Below, one piece after another: positions 48,958 to 58,543 of a stretch of DNA of 64,000 nt. Position 1 is the stretch's first letter; each line of letters starts with the position of its first letter. Location of the stretch: contig CAWJYO010000003.1 of assembly GCA_963847085.1 (NCBI GenBank), positions 107,327 to 171,326 of the forward strand, in the 5' to 3' direction. The position numbers and the translations under genes were made by a program. The notes beneath the pieces are model-generated. The model was not told the DNA's origin. It saw nothing but the letters and a program-made list of their open reading frames with translations, and did not search any database. Origin of the DNA: Ilyomonas sp963847085. Lineage in GTDB: Bacteria; Bacteroidota; Bacteroidia; Chitinophagales; Chitinophagaceae.

Positions 48958-49968
48958 ATGTATAAATTGTCCGGTAAAGTAGGCTTAATTCTTTGTTTCC
49001 TTTTTGTTCTTTCTTCTTTTGACAAGCCGGATTTTATAAACGATGCAACGCAAAAGAATGTTTTAAAAACTATTATTATTGACCCTGGTCATGGCCTGCC
49101 TGATCCGGGTGCACCAGGCGCATACAGCAACGAATCGAGTAAAGCATTGGAGATTGCATTGAAGCTTGGGGATTTGCTGAAACAAAATTTGCCCAACACT
49201 AAAATTATCTTTACAAGAACGGACGAATATTTGCCTGAACATCTTTCTAATAAAGACGTTGCCAATAGAAGACGCGCACAGATTGCTAATGAAAATCATG
49301 GCGATTTATTTATCTCCATTCACTTAAATTCTTCCAGCGACAGAATTCGCAGAGATGTCATTGGGCATAGGGAAGAAACATATTATGCTTACTCCGGAAA
49401 AGGTAAGAAAAAAAGAAAGGTAAAACATACCCGCAGTGTGCCGGTTTATAAATACACCAATTTAGGTTGCGATGCAAAAGGCACCGAAGTGTATGTGTGG
49501 GCAGTTGCCAAAGCATCCTCTAAACAACAATTTGTAGCCAATTCGGAAGGTGAAATGGAAGATAGCGCTACTACTGCTGATTCTTCAGACTTTATGTTTG
49601 ATTCGCCCGAAGCAAAAATTAAAGCTTCTATCCTTACTAAAAAATATTTCAATAACAGCCTTATGGTTGCTGAATATGTGCAGGAAGAATTTGAAAAACA
49701 AGGCAGGGTAAACCGTGGTGTTTTGCAGCGCAATAACAAAGGAATATGGGTGCTTCAGGCAACGGCAATGCCAAGCATTCTGGTTGAAACCGGCTTTATT
49801 TGCAACCGCGAAGAAGAGAATTATTTAAACGATGGCAAAGAACAAAGCGAAGTGGCTTATGCTATTATGCGCGGCGTTTTGAGGTATAAAGAAAGTTTGG
49901 AAAATGGCAATGTTCCCCAAACATCACAACAAACTGCAAACGGCTCATCCGATTCATCAAATAAATAA
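48958..49968 (+). CDS. N-acetylmuramoyl-L-alanine amidase
   Basis: This 336-residue Amidase_3 enzyme cleaves the amide bond between MurNAc and the stem peptide. Zinc-binding and catalytic blocks are TIIIDPGHGLPDPGAPGAYS with the first His, the Glu in NESSKALEIA, LFISIHLNSSS with the second His, and SILVETGFICNREEE with the catalytic Glu. A Lys/Arg-rich insertion (SGKGKKKRKVKHTRS) and a Ser/Gln tail are present. The N-terminal hydrophobic stretch acts as signal. It is divergent from lptD. Confidence 0.92.
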   Translation: MYKLSGKVGLILCFLFVLSSFDKPDFINDATQKNVLKTIIIDPGHGLPDPGAPGAYSNESSKALEIALKLGDLLKQNLPNTKIIFTRTDEYLPEHLSNKDVANRRRAQIANENHGDLFISIHLNSSSDRIRRDVIGHREETYYAYSGKGKKKRKVKHTRSVPVYKYTNLGCDAKGTEVYVWAVAKASSKQQFVANSEGEMEDSATTADSSDFMFDSPEAKIKASILTKKYFNNSLMVAEYVQEEFEKQGRVNRGVLQRNNKGIWVLQATAMPSILVETGFICNREEENYLNDGKEQSEVAYAIMRGVLRYKESLENGNVPQTSQQTANGSSDSSNK

Positions 49969-50111
49969 CTATTCTATTCATACACAACATACTTCTGTCA
50001 TATTTTAAACGGATGTAGTTACATATAATCTGATAACGCTTAGATTTGCCATTCATAAAAATTTATACTTTCCCTTTGTTGGGAGCAGACCGTTGGCATA
50101 AGCAATCACCT

Positions 50112-50119
50112 TACATTTG
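50112..50119 (+). promoter_or_regulatory. Candidate -7 box for the MCE-OstA pair
   Basis: TACATTTG fits TAnnTTTG and lies 30 bases before the ATG at 50150. A weak TTG at 50095-50097 is closer than the usual -33 spacing. Confidence 0.45.
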
Positions 50120-50149
50120 CGTTGCAGCCTCTGATATAAAACCACTTTG

Positions 50150-51199
50150 ATGAAAATATCGAACGAAACCAAAATCGGTGCATTTACAATTATTGCAGTT
50201 GCACTTTTGATTTTAGGTTTTAATTTTTTGAAAGGAAAAAGCTTATTCAAAAGCGGCAACTATTTCTATGCAAAATATGCCGATATCAAAGGTCTTGCAC
50301 CATCGAATGCAGTATATGTAAACGGTTTTCAAATTGGTAGCGTTTCTGAAATAGAATCAGCAAACAAAACGGTTACCGACCTTATTGTTACCATTAAATT
50401 AAAAGAACCTTACGACATACCTAACAACTCCGTCGCTAACATTAATACCAATCCATTGGGATCGCCAAGTATAGAAATTGATTTAGGTAACAGCAGAACA
50501 TTTTACAAAAACAACGATACCATTGCCACTACCAACAATCCTGGCTTGTTAGGAGCGCTTACCAATAAGTTAGGACCCGTTGCCGACCAGGTAACCGCAA
50601 CCATGCACTCGCTTGATTCTTTGTTCAAAAATTTCAATACCATTTTAGATACAAAAACAAAAGGCAATCTTCAATCGGTCATTGGCAACTTAAGCAGTGC
50701 TTCTGCAGCCTTACTAATCACAACAGCTTCGTTAAACAAATTGCTGAATGTGGAATCAGGTTCGCTTGCGGCTACGCTTGGTAACTTAAACAGCTTTACC
50801 AAAAACTTAGCCGATAACAATAAAACGCTTACACATTCTTTGAGCAACGTTGATACCTTAACCGGCAATCTTGCCCGTATTCGTTTAGACAGTATTATGC
50901 TTCAGGTAAGAGCCGCTACCGCAAAGTTAGACAGCGCAATGGCAGCCATCAACTCAACCAAGGGTTCAGTAGGTGCATTGTTGTATGACCGTGAAATTTA
51001 CAACAATTTAAACAGCACCGTTGTGAGTTTGCATACATTAACGGATGACCTTCGTGTGCATCCAAAGCGGTATGTGAACATTTCGATTTTTGGCAAAAAA
51101 GACAAAGGTAATTACATAACAAAACCATTGAACGAGCAAACCAAACCGGATACACTTATCGCCTCGAAGGATACCATTCTTGTTGTTCAACCAAGATAA
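50150..51199 (+). CDS. MCE-family (MlaD-like) lipid transport protein
   Basis: This 349-residue inner-membrane-anchored protein has one N-terminal helix (KIGAFTIIAVALLILGFNFL) and the MCE domain (LFKSGNYFYAKYADIKGLAP; VYVNGFQIGSVSEIES; NPLGSPSIEIDLG). A long helical C-terminal region with Leu/Ser/Asn repeats (NKLGPVADQVTATMHSLDSL) may form the channel needle. MlaD-like proteins carry lipids across the periplasm with an ABC transporter, which is not in the window. The OstA gene starts 3 bases after the stop. Confidence 0.88.
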   Translation: MKISNETKIGAFTIIAVALLILGFNFLKGKSLFKSGNYFYAKYADIKGLAPSNAVYVNGFQIGSVSEIESANKTVTDLIVTIKLKEPYDIPNNSVANINTNPLGSPSIEIDLGNSRTFYKNNDTIATTNNPGLLGALTNKLGPVADQVTATMHSLDSLFKNFNTILDTKTKGNLQSVIGNLSSASAALLITTASLNKLLNVESGSLAATLGNLNSFTKNLADNNKTLTHSLSNVDTLTGNLARIRLDSIMLQVRAATAKLDSAMAAINSTKGSVGALLYDREIYNNLNSTVVSLHTLTDDLRVHPKRYVNISIFGKKDKGNYITKPLNEQTKPDTLIASKDTILVVQPR

Positions 51200-51202
51200 A
51201 GT

Positions 51203-52825
51203 ATGACAGGCACGAGGTTTATAAATGCCGTTTTTTTTATCCTCTTTTTTGTTCTTTGCAGATATGATTTCGCATTGGCGCAAACCACTGCTGAACCAAA
51301 CAGTAAGCAAATCAACATTATACATGCTGATACCCTAACGTTTAGAAAACTAAACGATACAACCAATCTAAAGATTTTAAAAAACAATGTTGCAGTACAG
51401 CAGCAAAACACAAAGTTTTATTGCGATAGCGCGATTTTAAATGAGCGCAATAACACGATGGAGGCCTTTGGTCATGTGCACATCAACAATGCCGACAGCG
51501 TAAATACGTATGCCGATTATCTGCGTTACATAGGTAATGATAAAACTGCATTTTTAAGAAAGAATGTGCGCTTAACTGATGGCAAAGGAACGCTTACCAC
51601 GCCTGAACTCGATTATAATACTCAAACCAAAATCGGAATTTACAGAAACGGCGGAACATTAGTAAACGGGCAAACTACATTAACCTCAGATGAAGGTTAT
51701 TATTATGGTCAAACGCGCGATGCAACTTTCAAAAAGCATGTGGTGTTAATCAATCCTGACTATCGCGTAACTACCGATACATTGTTGTACAACACGTACA
51801 CTAACATTGCAACGTTCACTGTTCCAACTAAAATTGTTAGTGGTAAAAAAGTCATACACACATCAAACGGCTATTATAATTTAACTACAAAGCAATCTTA
51901 TTTTGGTTCTCGGCCTGTGATACAGGATAGCACTTCTTTTTTGATTGCCGATGAAACCGCAAGTGAAGATTCAACCGGCAATTTTGAAGCACGCGGCAAT
52001 GCTGTTTACCGCGATACAGCACAGGGCTATGCCTTATTTGCCAATAATATAAAAGGCAATCAAAAAGTGGGCACTGTGCTGGCAACAGAGCGTCCGGTAA
52101 TGATGTTTAAACAAAACAACGATTCACTTTTTATTGCGGCTGATACATTGTTTACAGCGAAGCTTTCGCAGTTATTGCTAACGCGCAAAGTGCCTGCTGC
52201 ACAGGATTCTGTAATCTCGTTAGATAGTTTATTAAAATCACCAAAAGACAGTTCAATAGACAGGTACGTGGAAGCTTATTACCATGTGCGTATATTTTCA
52301 GATTCCTTGCAGGCAATGGGCGACAGCTTGTTTTATTCGGCTGCCGATTCTGTGTTTCGATTATTTAAAAACCCAGTCGTTTGGTCGAACAACAGCCAGA
52401 TAACGGGAGATACGATTTATTTATTTACCAAAAACAAAAAGCCAGAAAAAGTGGCTGTGTTTGAGAATGCGCTTGCCGTAAGTAATGTTGACAGCACACA
52501 GTTTTTTAACCAGGTAAAAGGTCGCATCATCAATGGGCTTTTTAAAGATGGTGAAATCAATTTTATTCATACGCAAGGCAATGCCGAATCGGTTTATTAT
52601 GCACAGGATGACAGCAAAAAATTTATCGGTGTTGATAAATCAAGCTGCGATGCCATTGATATGTATTTCAAAGGCAGAAAGCCGGATAAAATATCTCGGC
52701 TTTACAATTTAAAAGGTGTGTTTTATCCAATGCAGCAGGTAAACCATGAAGACTTGAAACTGCGCGGCTTTACCTGGCAGAATGATAAGCGACCCAAAAG
52801 CCGTGAAGAACTGTTTGGTAAATAA
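51203..52825 (+). CDS. OstA/LptA-like periplasmic protein
   Basis: This 540-residue secreted protein has signal segment RFINAVFFILFFVLCRYDFA. Repeated OstA-type beta units follow: NVAVQQQNTKFYCDSAILNE, MEAFGHVHINNADSVNTYAD and FEARGNAVYRDTAQG. It is much longer than proteobacterial LptA (about 180 residues), as is normal for Bacteroidota OstA-like proteins. A bridging role in LPS transport with LptD is likely (inference from family and neighbourhood). It is translated right after the MCE gene and convergent with the endonuclease III gene, one base between stops. Confidence 0.85.
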   Translation: MTGTRFINAVFFILFFVLCRYDFALAQTTAEPNSKQINIIHADTLTFRKLNDTTNLKILKNNVAVQQQNTKFYCDSAILNERNNTMEAFGHVHINNADSVNTYADYLRYIGNDKTAFLRKNVRLTDGKGTLTTPELDYNTQTKIGIYRNGGTLVNGQTTLTSDEGYYYGQTRDATFKKHVVLINPDYRVTTDTLLYNTYTNIATFTVPTKIVSGKKVIHTSNGYYNLTTKQSYFGSRPVIQDSTSFLIADETASEDSTGNFEARGNAVYRDTAQGYALFANNIKGNQKVGTVLATERPVMMFKQNNDSLFIAADTLFTAKLSQLLLTRKVPAAQDSVISLDSLLKSPKDSSIDRYVEAYYHVRIFSDSLQAMGDSLFYSAADSVFRLFKNPVVWSNNSQITGDTIYLFTKNKKPEKVAVFENALAVSNVDSTQFFNQVKGRIINGLFKDGEINFIHTQGNAESVYYAQDDSKKFIGVDKSSCDAIDMYFKGRKPDKISRLYNLKGVFYPMQQVNHEDLKLRGFTWQNDKRPKSREELFGK

Positions 52826-52826
52826 A

Positions 52827-53489
52827 TTATCGGTGTGATGTAACGCCAACTTGCCTGCAATAAGCCAATACTACGCAGGTTGAGCAATGTGGCGATTTGC
52901 TTGTGCAAATGTGCTTGCCAAATGGCATCAGCAAACGGTTAATGTCAATCCAGTTTTGTTTTTGCACGTTTTTTTCCAAAGCTATCATCGTTTGTTCGGG
53001 CGTTGTAGTTTGAACAAATCCCCAGCGGTTTACCACACGATGTACGTGAATGTCAACAGAGATAGCAGCGCTCTTAGATGCAACACCTAATGCAAGGTTG
53101 GCGCACTTAGGACCAACACCAGAAAAGGAAGTAAGCACTTCATAATCGGCTGGCAAATTTCCGCCGTATTTTTCAACCGCTTCTTTTGCGATATTTTGAA
53201 TAGTAGTTACTTTGTTGTAAGCGAACGTAGTTCCATGAATCAATTGAGCCAGTTCTTCTTTTGATAACGTTGCAATTGCTTTTGGCGTTCTTGCTTTCGC
53301 AAATAAACGATGCGAAACAGGAATGGTAACTTCATCCAAAGTGCGAATGGAAATAATGCACGAAACCAATTGCTCAAAAATAGAAGAAAAGCCTTCTTCA
53401 TATAATTGAAACATGGCGGCTTTCGGATAAGGCGCAACCGCATTTTCAATCAATCGCAACATGGCTGGTATGTCGTAAGGCTTCTTCAT
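52827..53489 (-). CDS. nth: Endonuclease III-family DNA glycosylase
   Basis: This 220-residue base-excision enzyme removes oxidised pyrimidines. The helix-hairpin-helix is LTSFSGVGPKCANLALG with the catalytic Lys. The catalytic Asp lies in ISVDIHVHRVVNRWG. The four cluster cysteines are spaced C-x6-C-x2-C-x5-C in HICTSKSPHCSTCVVLAYC, so the [4Fe-4S] site is complete. GPKC rather than the GRKT of E. coli Nth leaves room for a related specificity. It is convergent with the OstA gene. Confidence 0.9.
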   Translation of the reverse strand: MKKPYDIPAMLRLIENAVAPYPKAAMFQLYEEGFSSIFEQLVSCIISIRTLDEVTIPVSHRLFAKARTPKAIATLSKEELAQLIHGTTFAYNKVTTIQNIAKEAVEKYGGNLPADYEVLTSFSGVGPKCANLALGVASKSAAISVDIHVHRVVNRWGFVQTTTPEQTMIALEKNVQKQNWIDINRLLMPFGKHICTSKSPHCSTCVVLAYCRQVGVTSHR

Positions 53490-53528
53490 TATTCATTTAA
53501 AAAGCAATTTCCTTACCAGGAGAAAATA

Positions 53529-53704
53529 GAACACGAATGACTCGGACTTCGTGCACGGATGTTTACGATTGTCTGAACAAGAGAATTAGGATGAGTGAGA
53601 TTTATTGAATATTGATAAGGTTTGTTTTTACACTAATATTAAATCTTATTTATTCAATATTAAATCCTTCTTATCCGTGCACTCATTCCATGTCATCTGT
53701 GTTC
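53529..53704. repeat. Imperfect inverted repeat between endonuclease III and TonB receptor genes
   Basis: The left arm 53529-53560 (GAACACGAATGACTCGG, then CGTGCACGGAT) is complementary to the right arm 53672-53704 (ATCCGTGCAC, then TGTCATCTGTGTTCC). Between them are AT-rich sub-repeats TTGAATATT and its complement. There is no coding sequence. It could terminate the TonB receptor gene on the minus strand side. Confidence 0.65.
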
Positions 53705-53713
53705 CATTCACTC

Positions 53714-56161
53714 CTACTTCATATCAAAAGCCAGCGGCACATCAATTTTCAAGCTGATGTTCCGTCCCATATTGTGAATGCCAAGCGTTGGATTGTAAGG
53801 CGAAGTGAAATATTTTAAACGACTTAAATGATCGTAGTAAGCAACATCAAACAAGTTATCGCCCATCACATACAGGTTAAATAAAACTTTCCCTTGCTTG
53901 TTGGTAAAGCCGCAACCCACACCGGCATTGAATAAAGTATAACCCGCCGTTGGCGTTTCAGTATTATTGGCGGAATAAACACGATTTTGTTTTGCATAAT
54001 AAACCACCTGCGCTTTGATGAAACCATTTACAATATGGTTTTGTTTTGAGGCAAAATCATATCGCAGTTCCGACACGCCATGAAAAGGCGGAATGAGTGG
54101 AAGATAACGAGAGCTATCGTTGATTTTTACATTGCCGGTGGCTTTGTTTTCACCATAAACGGTTGATAAGCTATTTTCAAAATGCAATTGTTTAATGACA
54201 TGAAAATCAACATTCATTTCACCGCCATACAACTGCGCTTTGCCTTGCTGAAATTGAAAGGTCTGATTGCCCGCAACAATCACCGAATCAGTACCACTCG
54301 CTGTAACTACTTTTTGATTAAAAATATAATTGCTGATGTTGTTATTAAATACACTCAAATTAACCACCATGTACTTTGATGAAAATACAAAGCCAATGTC
54401 TTCCTGCAAGCTGAATTCAGGTTTGAAATTACCATTTCCAATCTGATAAAGATTCGTTCCCGGATGCACGCCGTTGGCACTGATTTCCGAAATGTTTGGC
54501 GCTCTGAAACCACGCGCTATATTAGCTTTGAACGTGATTTTATCTGACGGATTATAGGTAAAACCAAAAGAGCCTGACGCACCCGAAAAGATATGTTTGT
54601 AATTGTTGAAAACAGCGGTATCGCCAGTCATTGCAGGCGCAGACAAAGCTTTTGGAAAACCGGTTTGAGGATCGGTGGTTGTGTACAAAGCAAAGTTTTG
54701 AAACGAGCGCGTGTCGTAACGAATGCCACCGGACAAATCCCATTTACCAATTGTTTTTTTGGCATAAACAAAAGGCCCTAAATCAAACTGATGATACGAT
54801 GGAATGATGAAGTCGGTTCCTTTGGTTACATCGTTGGTTTGGTACATGCCATTAAAGCCGACCGATACATTCCAGTCTTTATTTTCAGGAAAGAAATATT
54901 TGACGTCATAATTATAAGTGTTCAATCGCAGATCAAGCCCTGCAATGCTGAGTTCCTGTGGATGCGAAAACTCCTGCCGGTGATTGGCCTGATAAGCTAA
55001 GTTTACACCTAAACGACCGTTACCTAACGTAAAGCTGTTGTTACTGTACAAGCGATAATTGCGCACTCGTTGGTAAGTGCCTGTTATGACGTTTGACTTC
55101 AATTCTTCGGGTGAAACAATCTCTCTTACTGTATCGGCTTCGGTAATTTGTTTGGTGAATTGTCCGGTGATAGAATCGCGGCTGCCATCAGGTATTTTTT
55201 GTTTGTCATCAAACAACGAAAAAGAAAGATGCGAATATCCCCAGCTTCCATGCTTGCCGAGATAAGCTGTTGCATCGCGCTCTTTAAACGAAGTACCATA
55301 TACTCTTCCATCAATTTTATCTCTGTAATTGGTAGCTTCTTTGTCAGACAATCGTCCCAGCCATTCCCATCCCTGCTTCGTTCCGCTTAGCATTGCAGTA
55401 CCCCCAACCTGACCATTGTTAGAGTGAAATTCACCAATTATATCACCCCTTATTTTTCCTTCCGGTGCAGGTTGCGTAGGGATTAAATTCACAACGCCAG
55501 CCAACGCATCAGAGCCATAACTCAGGCTGGCCGGACCTTTTATCACTTCTACCCTATCAATGCTGTATTGGTCAACCTCAATTCCATGTTCATCGCCCCA
55601 TTGCTGACCTTCCTGCCGCACACCATCGTACAAAGTCAATATGCGGTTAAAACCAAGGCCGCGTATATAAGGTTTTGAAATGTTAGGGCCCGTTGTAACT
55701 GCCGTAATGCCTGGTATTTTCGTAAGGGCATCAATAATGTTATTGCTGATGTTGGAAGCCAGGTAAGCCTTACTGATGGAAACAATAGGAACTGCACTGC
55801 GCTTGATTTGTGCGGCTTTCGACAAGCCGGTTACCACCACTTCGCTTTCTTCCACCACATTTTCGGGCAATTCAAAATTTTGGGTTGATGTGGTGGTAAA
55901 ACTGATGTTTTGTGTAACCGATTTATAACCGATGGAACGCGCTTCTACAACGAAGTTTCCGGCGGGTAATTTTTTAAAAGAATAATTACCGAGCGAATCG
56001 GTAATGGTGCCTAAGCGCAGGTCGTTGATGTAAACTGAAGCGGCTTCTAATGGCACACCTGTTTTGGCAGAAACCACTTTGCCGGAAAGCGTTCGCTGCG
56101 CGAACGATGATAAAAAAAAGGACAAAAACAAAAGAAGGAAAAAGATGCGCTTACCAAACAT
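53714..56161 (-). CDS. TonB-dependent outer-membrane receptor
   Basis: This 815-residue receptor starts MFGKRIFFLLLFLSFFLSSF. A carboxypeptidase-regulatory-like domain (GKVVSAKTGVPLEAASVYIN; GTITDSLGNYSFKKLPAGNF) precedes the plug (IIDALTKIPGITAVTTGPNI; RVEVIKGPASLSYGSDALAG). A 22-strand barrel ends in NISLKIDVPLAFDMK. There is no SusD partner, so a polysaccharide-utilisation role is unlikely. The adjacent small His/Cys protein points to metal or metal-complex uptake (inference). Confidence 0.92.
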   Translation of the reverse strand: MFGKRIFFLLLFLSFFLSSFAQRTLSGKVVSAKTGVPLEAASVYINDLRLGTITDSLGNYSFKKLPAGNFVVEARSIGYKSVTQNISFTTTSTQNFELPENVVEESEVVVTGLSKAAQIKRSAVPIVSISKAYLASNISNNIIDALTKIPGITAVTTGPNISKPYIRGLGFNRILTLYDGVRQEGQQWGDEHGIEVDQYSIDRVEVIKGPASLSYGSDALAGVVNLIPTQPAPEGKIRGDIIGEFHSNNGQVGGTAMLSGTKQGWEWLGRLSDKEATNYRDKIDGRVYGTSFKERDATAYLGKHGSWGYSHLSFSLFDDKQKIPDGSRDSITGQFTKQITEADTVREIVSPEELKSNVITGTYQRVRNYRLYSNNSFTLGNGRLGVNLAYQANHRQEFSHPQELSIAGLDLRLNTYNYDVKYFFPENKDWNVSVGFNGMYQTNDVTKGTDFIIPSYHQFDLGPFVYAKKTIGKWDLSGGIRYDTRSFQNFALYTTTDPQTGFPKALSAPAMTGDTAVFNNYKHIFSGASGSFGFTYNPSDKITFKANIARGFRAPNISEISANGVHPGTNLYQIGNGNFKPEFSLQEDIGFVFSSKYMVVNLSVFNNNISNYIFNQKVVTASGTDSVIVAGNQTFQFQQGKAQLYGGEMNVDFHVIKQLHFENSLSTVYGENKATGNVKINDSSRYLPLIPPFHGVSELRYDFASKQNHIVNGFIKAQVVYYAKQNRVYSANNTETPTAGYTLFNAGVGCGFTNKQGKVLFNLYVMGDNLFDVAYYDHLSRLKYFTSPYNPTLGIHNMGRNISLKIDVPLAFDMK

Positions 56162-56247
56162 GCTACTGATAGTTGATTGTTACGAATGCTTTGTTTCTGA
56201 ATATTCGTACAAAAACAAAAGCTGATAAAATAGGAATGAAAAACAAA

Positions 56248-56616
56248 TCAAACTAAGAAAGGCGGACCGCGAAGCTCAGAGTAGAAATGATGTTGCGAAT
56301 AAAAGTCTCCGCCAGAAGAAGAAAGAGTCAATGTTTGGAAGGTTACTATTTTCTCAAAAACAAAAGGTTGATAAGGGCTGATGAACTGCGCTTCGGCAAC
56401 AAACGAAATGCAATGACAGTTGACATCCGCTTTTGAAACTTGCTTGCCATTGGTTTTAAAATTATGATAGCAAACATCGTTGTGATTCGCAACCACATCG
56501 TGCAACAAGTTAACCGGCGTTATGCTGAATGCAAATACGGCGAAAACAAAAACACTGATGCACTTGCGAAAAAATTCAGAAATGTTTACCACAATAAACA
56601 CAAGGTTACAAAACAA
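56248..56616 (-). CDS. Small exported His/Cys-rich protein upstream of the TonB receptor
   Basis: This 122-residue protein has an N-terminal hydrophobic stretch (CISVFVFAVFAFSITPVNLL). His and Cys groups follow: LHDVVANHNDVCYHN, KADVNCHC and YSQHHFYSELRGPPFL. The spacing suggests metal ligands, and the closing RGPP motif recurs in small Bacteroidota proteins next to TonB receptors. It lies 86 bases upstream of the receptor start on the same strand, so it is probably co-expressed. The start could also be an internal Met-less hydrophobic boundary; the N-terminus is uncertain. Confidence 0.68.
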   Translation of the reverse strand: MFCNLVFIVVNISEFFRKCISVFVFAVFAFSITPVNLLHDVVANHNDVCYHNFKTNGKQVSKADVNCHCISFVAEAQFISPYQPFVFEKIVTFQTLTLSSSGGDFYSQHHFYSELRGPPFLV

Positions 56617-56747
56617 ATGCCTTATTGAATGATAATTTTATAGCATGAGCCAAAGAGTGACTGATGCATACAACAATAATAAATACGAAAGAAAATAAAT
56701 GGAGAACGAGCAACAATAGAAAATGTAGTTGTTTAGGAACTTTCGTA

Positions 56748-56755
56748 TATATTTG
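56748..56755 (+). promoter_or_regulatory. Candidate -7 box for the serine hydrolase gene
   Basis: TATATTTG fits TAnnTTTG. The surrounding CGTATATATTTGAGTT is almost the same as CGTATATTTTTGAGTT at 43845-43860, upstream of the other single-gene unit. Confidence 0.55.
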
Positions 56756-56840
56756 AGTTGAGCGTTATACCGCATCAGGTTCAAGTTTCCAAAAAAATTA
56801 ATCTTCTTTTTATGACGAGAATTAATTTTAAACTCTAATC

Positions 56841-58251
56841 ATGAAAAAGTTATTAATTCTATACTGCTGCTGTATATGTCCTGGGAACAAAATAACCATG
56901 CTGTAATGCTTGATAGCTTCATGCAGGCAAAAGGTTTCTATCAATAATTTTAATGGAAATATTCTCATTGCAAAATCAGGAAATATTATTTATGAGAAAT
57001 CTTTTGGCTATACCAATTATAATACAAAGGAATTATTAAACAGCAATTCAATATTTGAAACTGCTTTTATCTCAAAGCAATTTACAGCAATGGGAATTTT
57101 GATTTTGAAAGATAAAGGGAAGCTTACATTATCAGATTCCTTAAGAAAATTTTTTCCAGAACTGCCTTACAGCAATATTAGAATTCAAAATCTGCTTACG
57201 CATACTTCAGGTTTGCCTGATTATACTGATGCACTGATGAATAAATGGAACCACAAACAAATTGCTTTCAATAATGATGTAATAAAATTTCTGGCTACAG
57301 AAAAAATTCCACCTATCTTCAAACCTGGCGAAAAGTGGGAATATTCCAATACTGCATACGAAATGCTGGCTTCAATTATTGAAAAGGTGTCTGGTCTTAG
57401 TTATAATGACTTTATGCAGAAAAATATTTTTACACCTTTAGGTATGAAACATTCAAGAGTGTATAACACTAGGCGTTCGTCAAAAGAAACTATTCCGAAT
57501 TATGCTTATGGTTTTATTTATTCTGACAGTTTAAAAAGATACATATTACCTGATAGTTTAACGGAGACTAGTTTTGTAATTTATCTTGATGGCATAGAAG
57601 GTGATGGCTGTGTTAATTCTACTACTGAAGACCTTCTAACATGGGATAGAGCAATAAAAAATCACACTTTACTTAATGAAGCCACTCAAAAACAAATGCT
57701 TTCACCGCAATCTATAATGGATACAACTTCCAATAGATATTACGGTTATGGTGTTATGCTTGGAAAGAATGAGATTGGTAATTATGTGATGCATGGTGGC
57801 GGTTGGCCCGGTTACCATACAATGCTTTTTCGTTATGTAGACGATGATATAACAATCATTGTTCTATCTAACAACGAATCAAATTCTACAATGCTTACCG
57901 GAGCACTTGCATATATTGTCGAAAACCGTGAGGTTGTTGCTGGCGCGTATAAGCACATCGCAATATCTATTGACACAAGTACGCTTGACAGATACGTAGG
58001 GAAATATATAATTCCTAATGTACCCAACCCTGCAAAAATGGAATTAACAAAAAAGGAAGGCAAACTTTACTATCATTTTGAAAAATCTACTTCTGACATG
58101 GAATTAAAACCAGAATCAACAACCAAATTTTTTAAATGGTAATCCCGGTGCAGATTTTCAGATAGAATTTGAAATCGATTCTTCCAAAAAAGTCGCAAAG
58201 GCTTTTATTATTGTCAATGGTATAAAAAAAGGAATAGATAAAATTGAGTAA
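56841..58251 (+). CDS. Class C beta-lactamase-like serine hydrolase (frameshifted; nucleophile Ser absent as read)
   Basis: The repaired gene encodes about 469 residues. The leader starts MKKLLILYCCCIC. Shifts near 56880 and 56934 join it to SFMQAKVSINNFNGNILIA. A shift near 58130 restores the end, TTKFFNGNPGADFQIEFEID then VNGIKKGIDKIE. YSN is present in WEYSNTAYEML and the HxG box in VMHGGGWPGYH. The SxxK box reads AFISKQF: the first residue is Phe (TTT at 57065-57067 region) where relatives have Ser. Either one base is wrong or the enzyme is inactive. The gene is followed by cassette-type palindrome copy 2. Confidence 0.8.
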
Positions 58252-58272
58252 AAATGCCCTAATGAAGATGTA

Positions 58273-58475
58273 CAACGCCCAACAATCGTATTGCCAAAAG
58301 CGGGTCAGACATTACGCAGTATCAGCAGATTGTTTGCTAATCATCTTTTGTTATCAGGGTGACGTAATTCTATTCGGCTATGAATGTTATCTTCGGCAAT
58401 AGTACAAATATCAGCTTCGATATCGGCTGACGGAACACAGGATATCCCGCCTTAGGCAATACCGAGCCGTTACAT
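58273..58475 (+). repeat. Cassette-type palindrome, copy 2 (attC-like)
   Basis: The left arm 58281-58304 (AACAATCGTATTGCCAAAAG then CGGG) pairs with the right arm 58446-58471 (CCCGCCTTAGGCAATACCGA then GCCGTT). Inner boxes are GGGTCAGAC on the left and GGCTGACGG near 58425 on the right. GCCCAAC at the left outer edge fits the RYYYAAC core of integron attC sites, but the right outer edge GTTACAT fits GTTRRRY poorly. Confidence 0.6.
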
Positions 58476-58543
58476 GCGATTTTATTTACAGTCCTTGTAT
58501 TAAAAGTGCAGCATGACAAAACTAATAAAACCTAATTGACACA

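Noticed and set aside
56248..56640. Plus-strand 62-residue frame at 56440-56628
   Set aside because: It is the complement of the small His/Cys gene and has no signal or motif.
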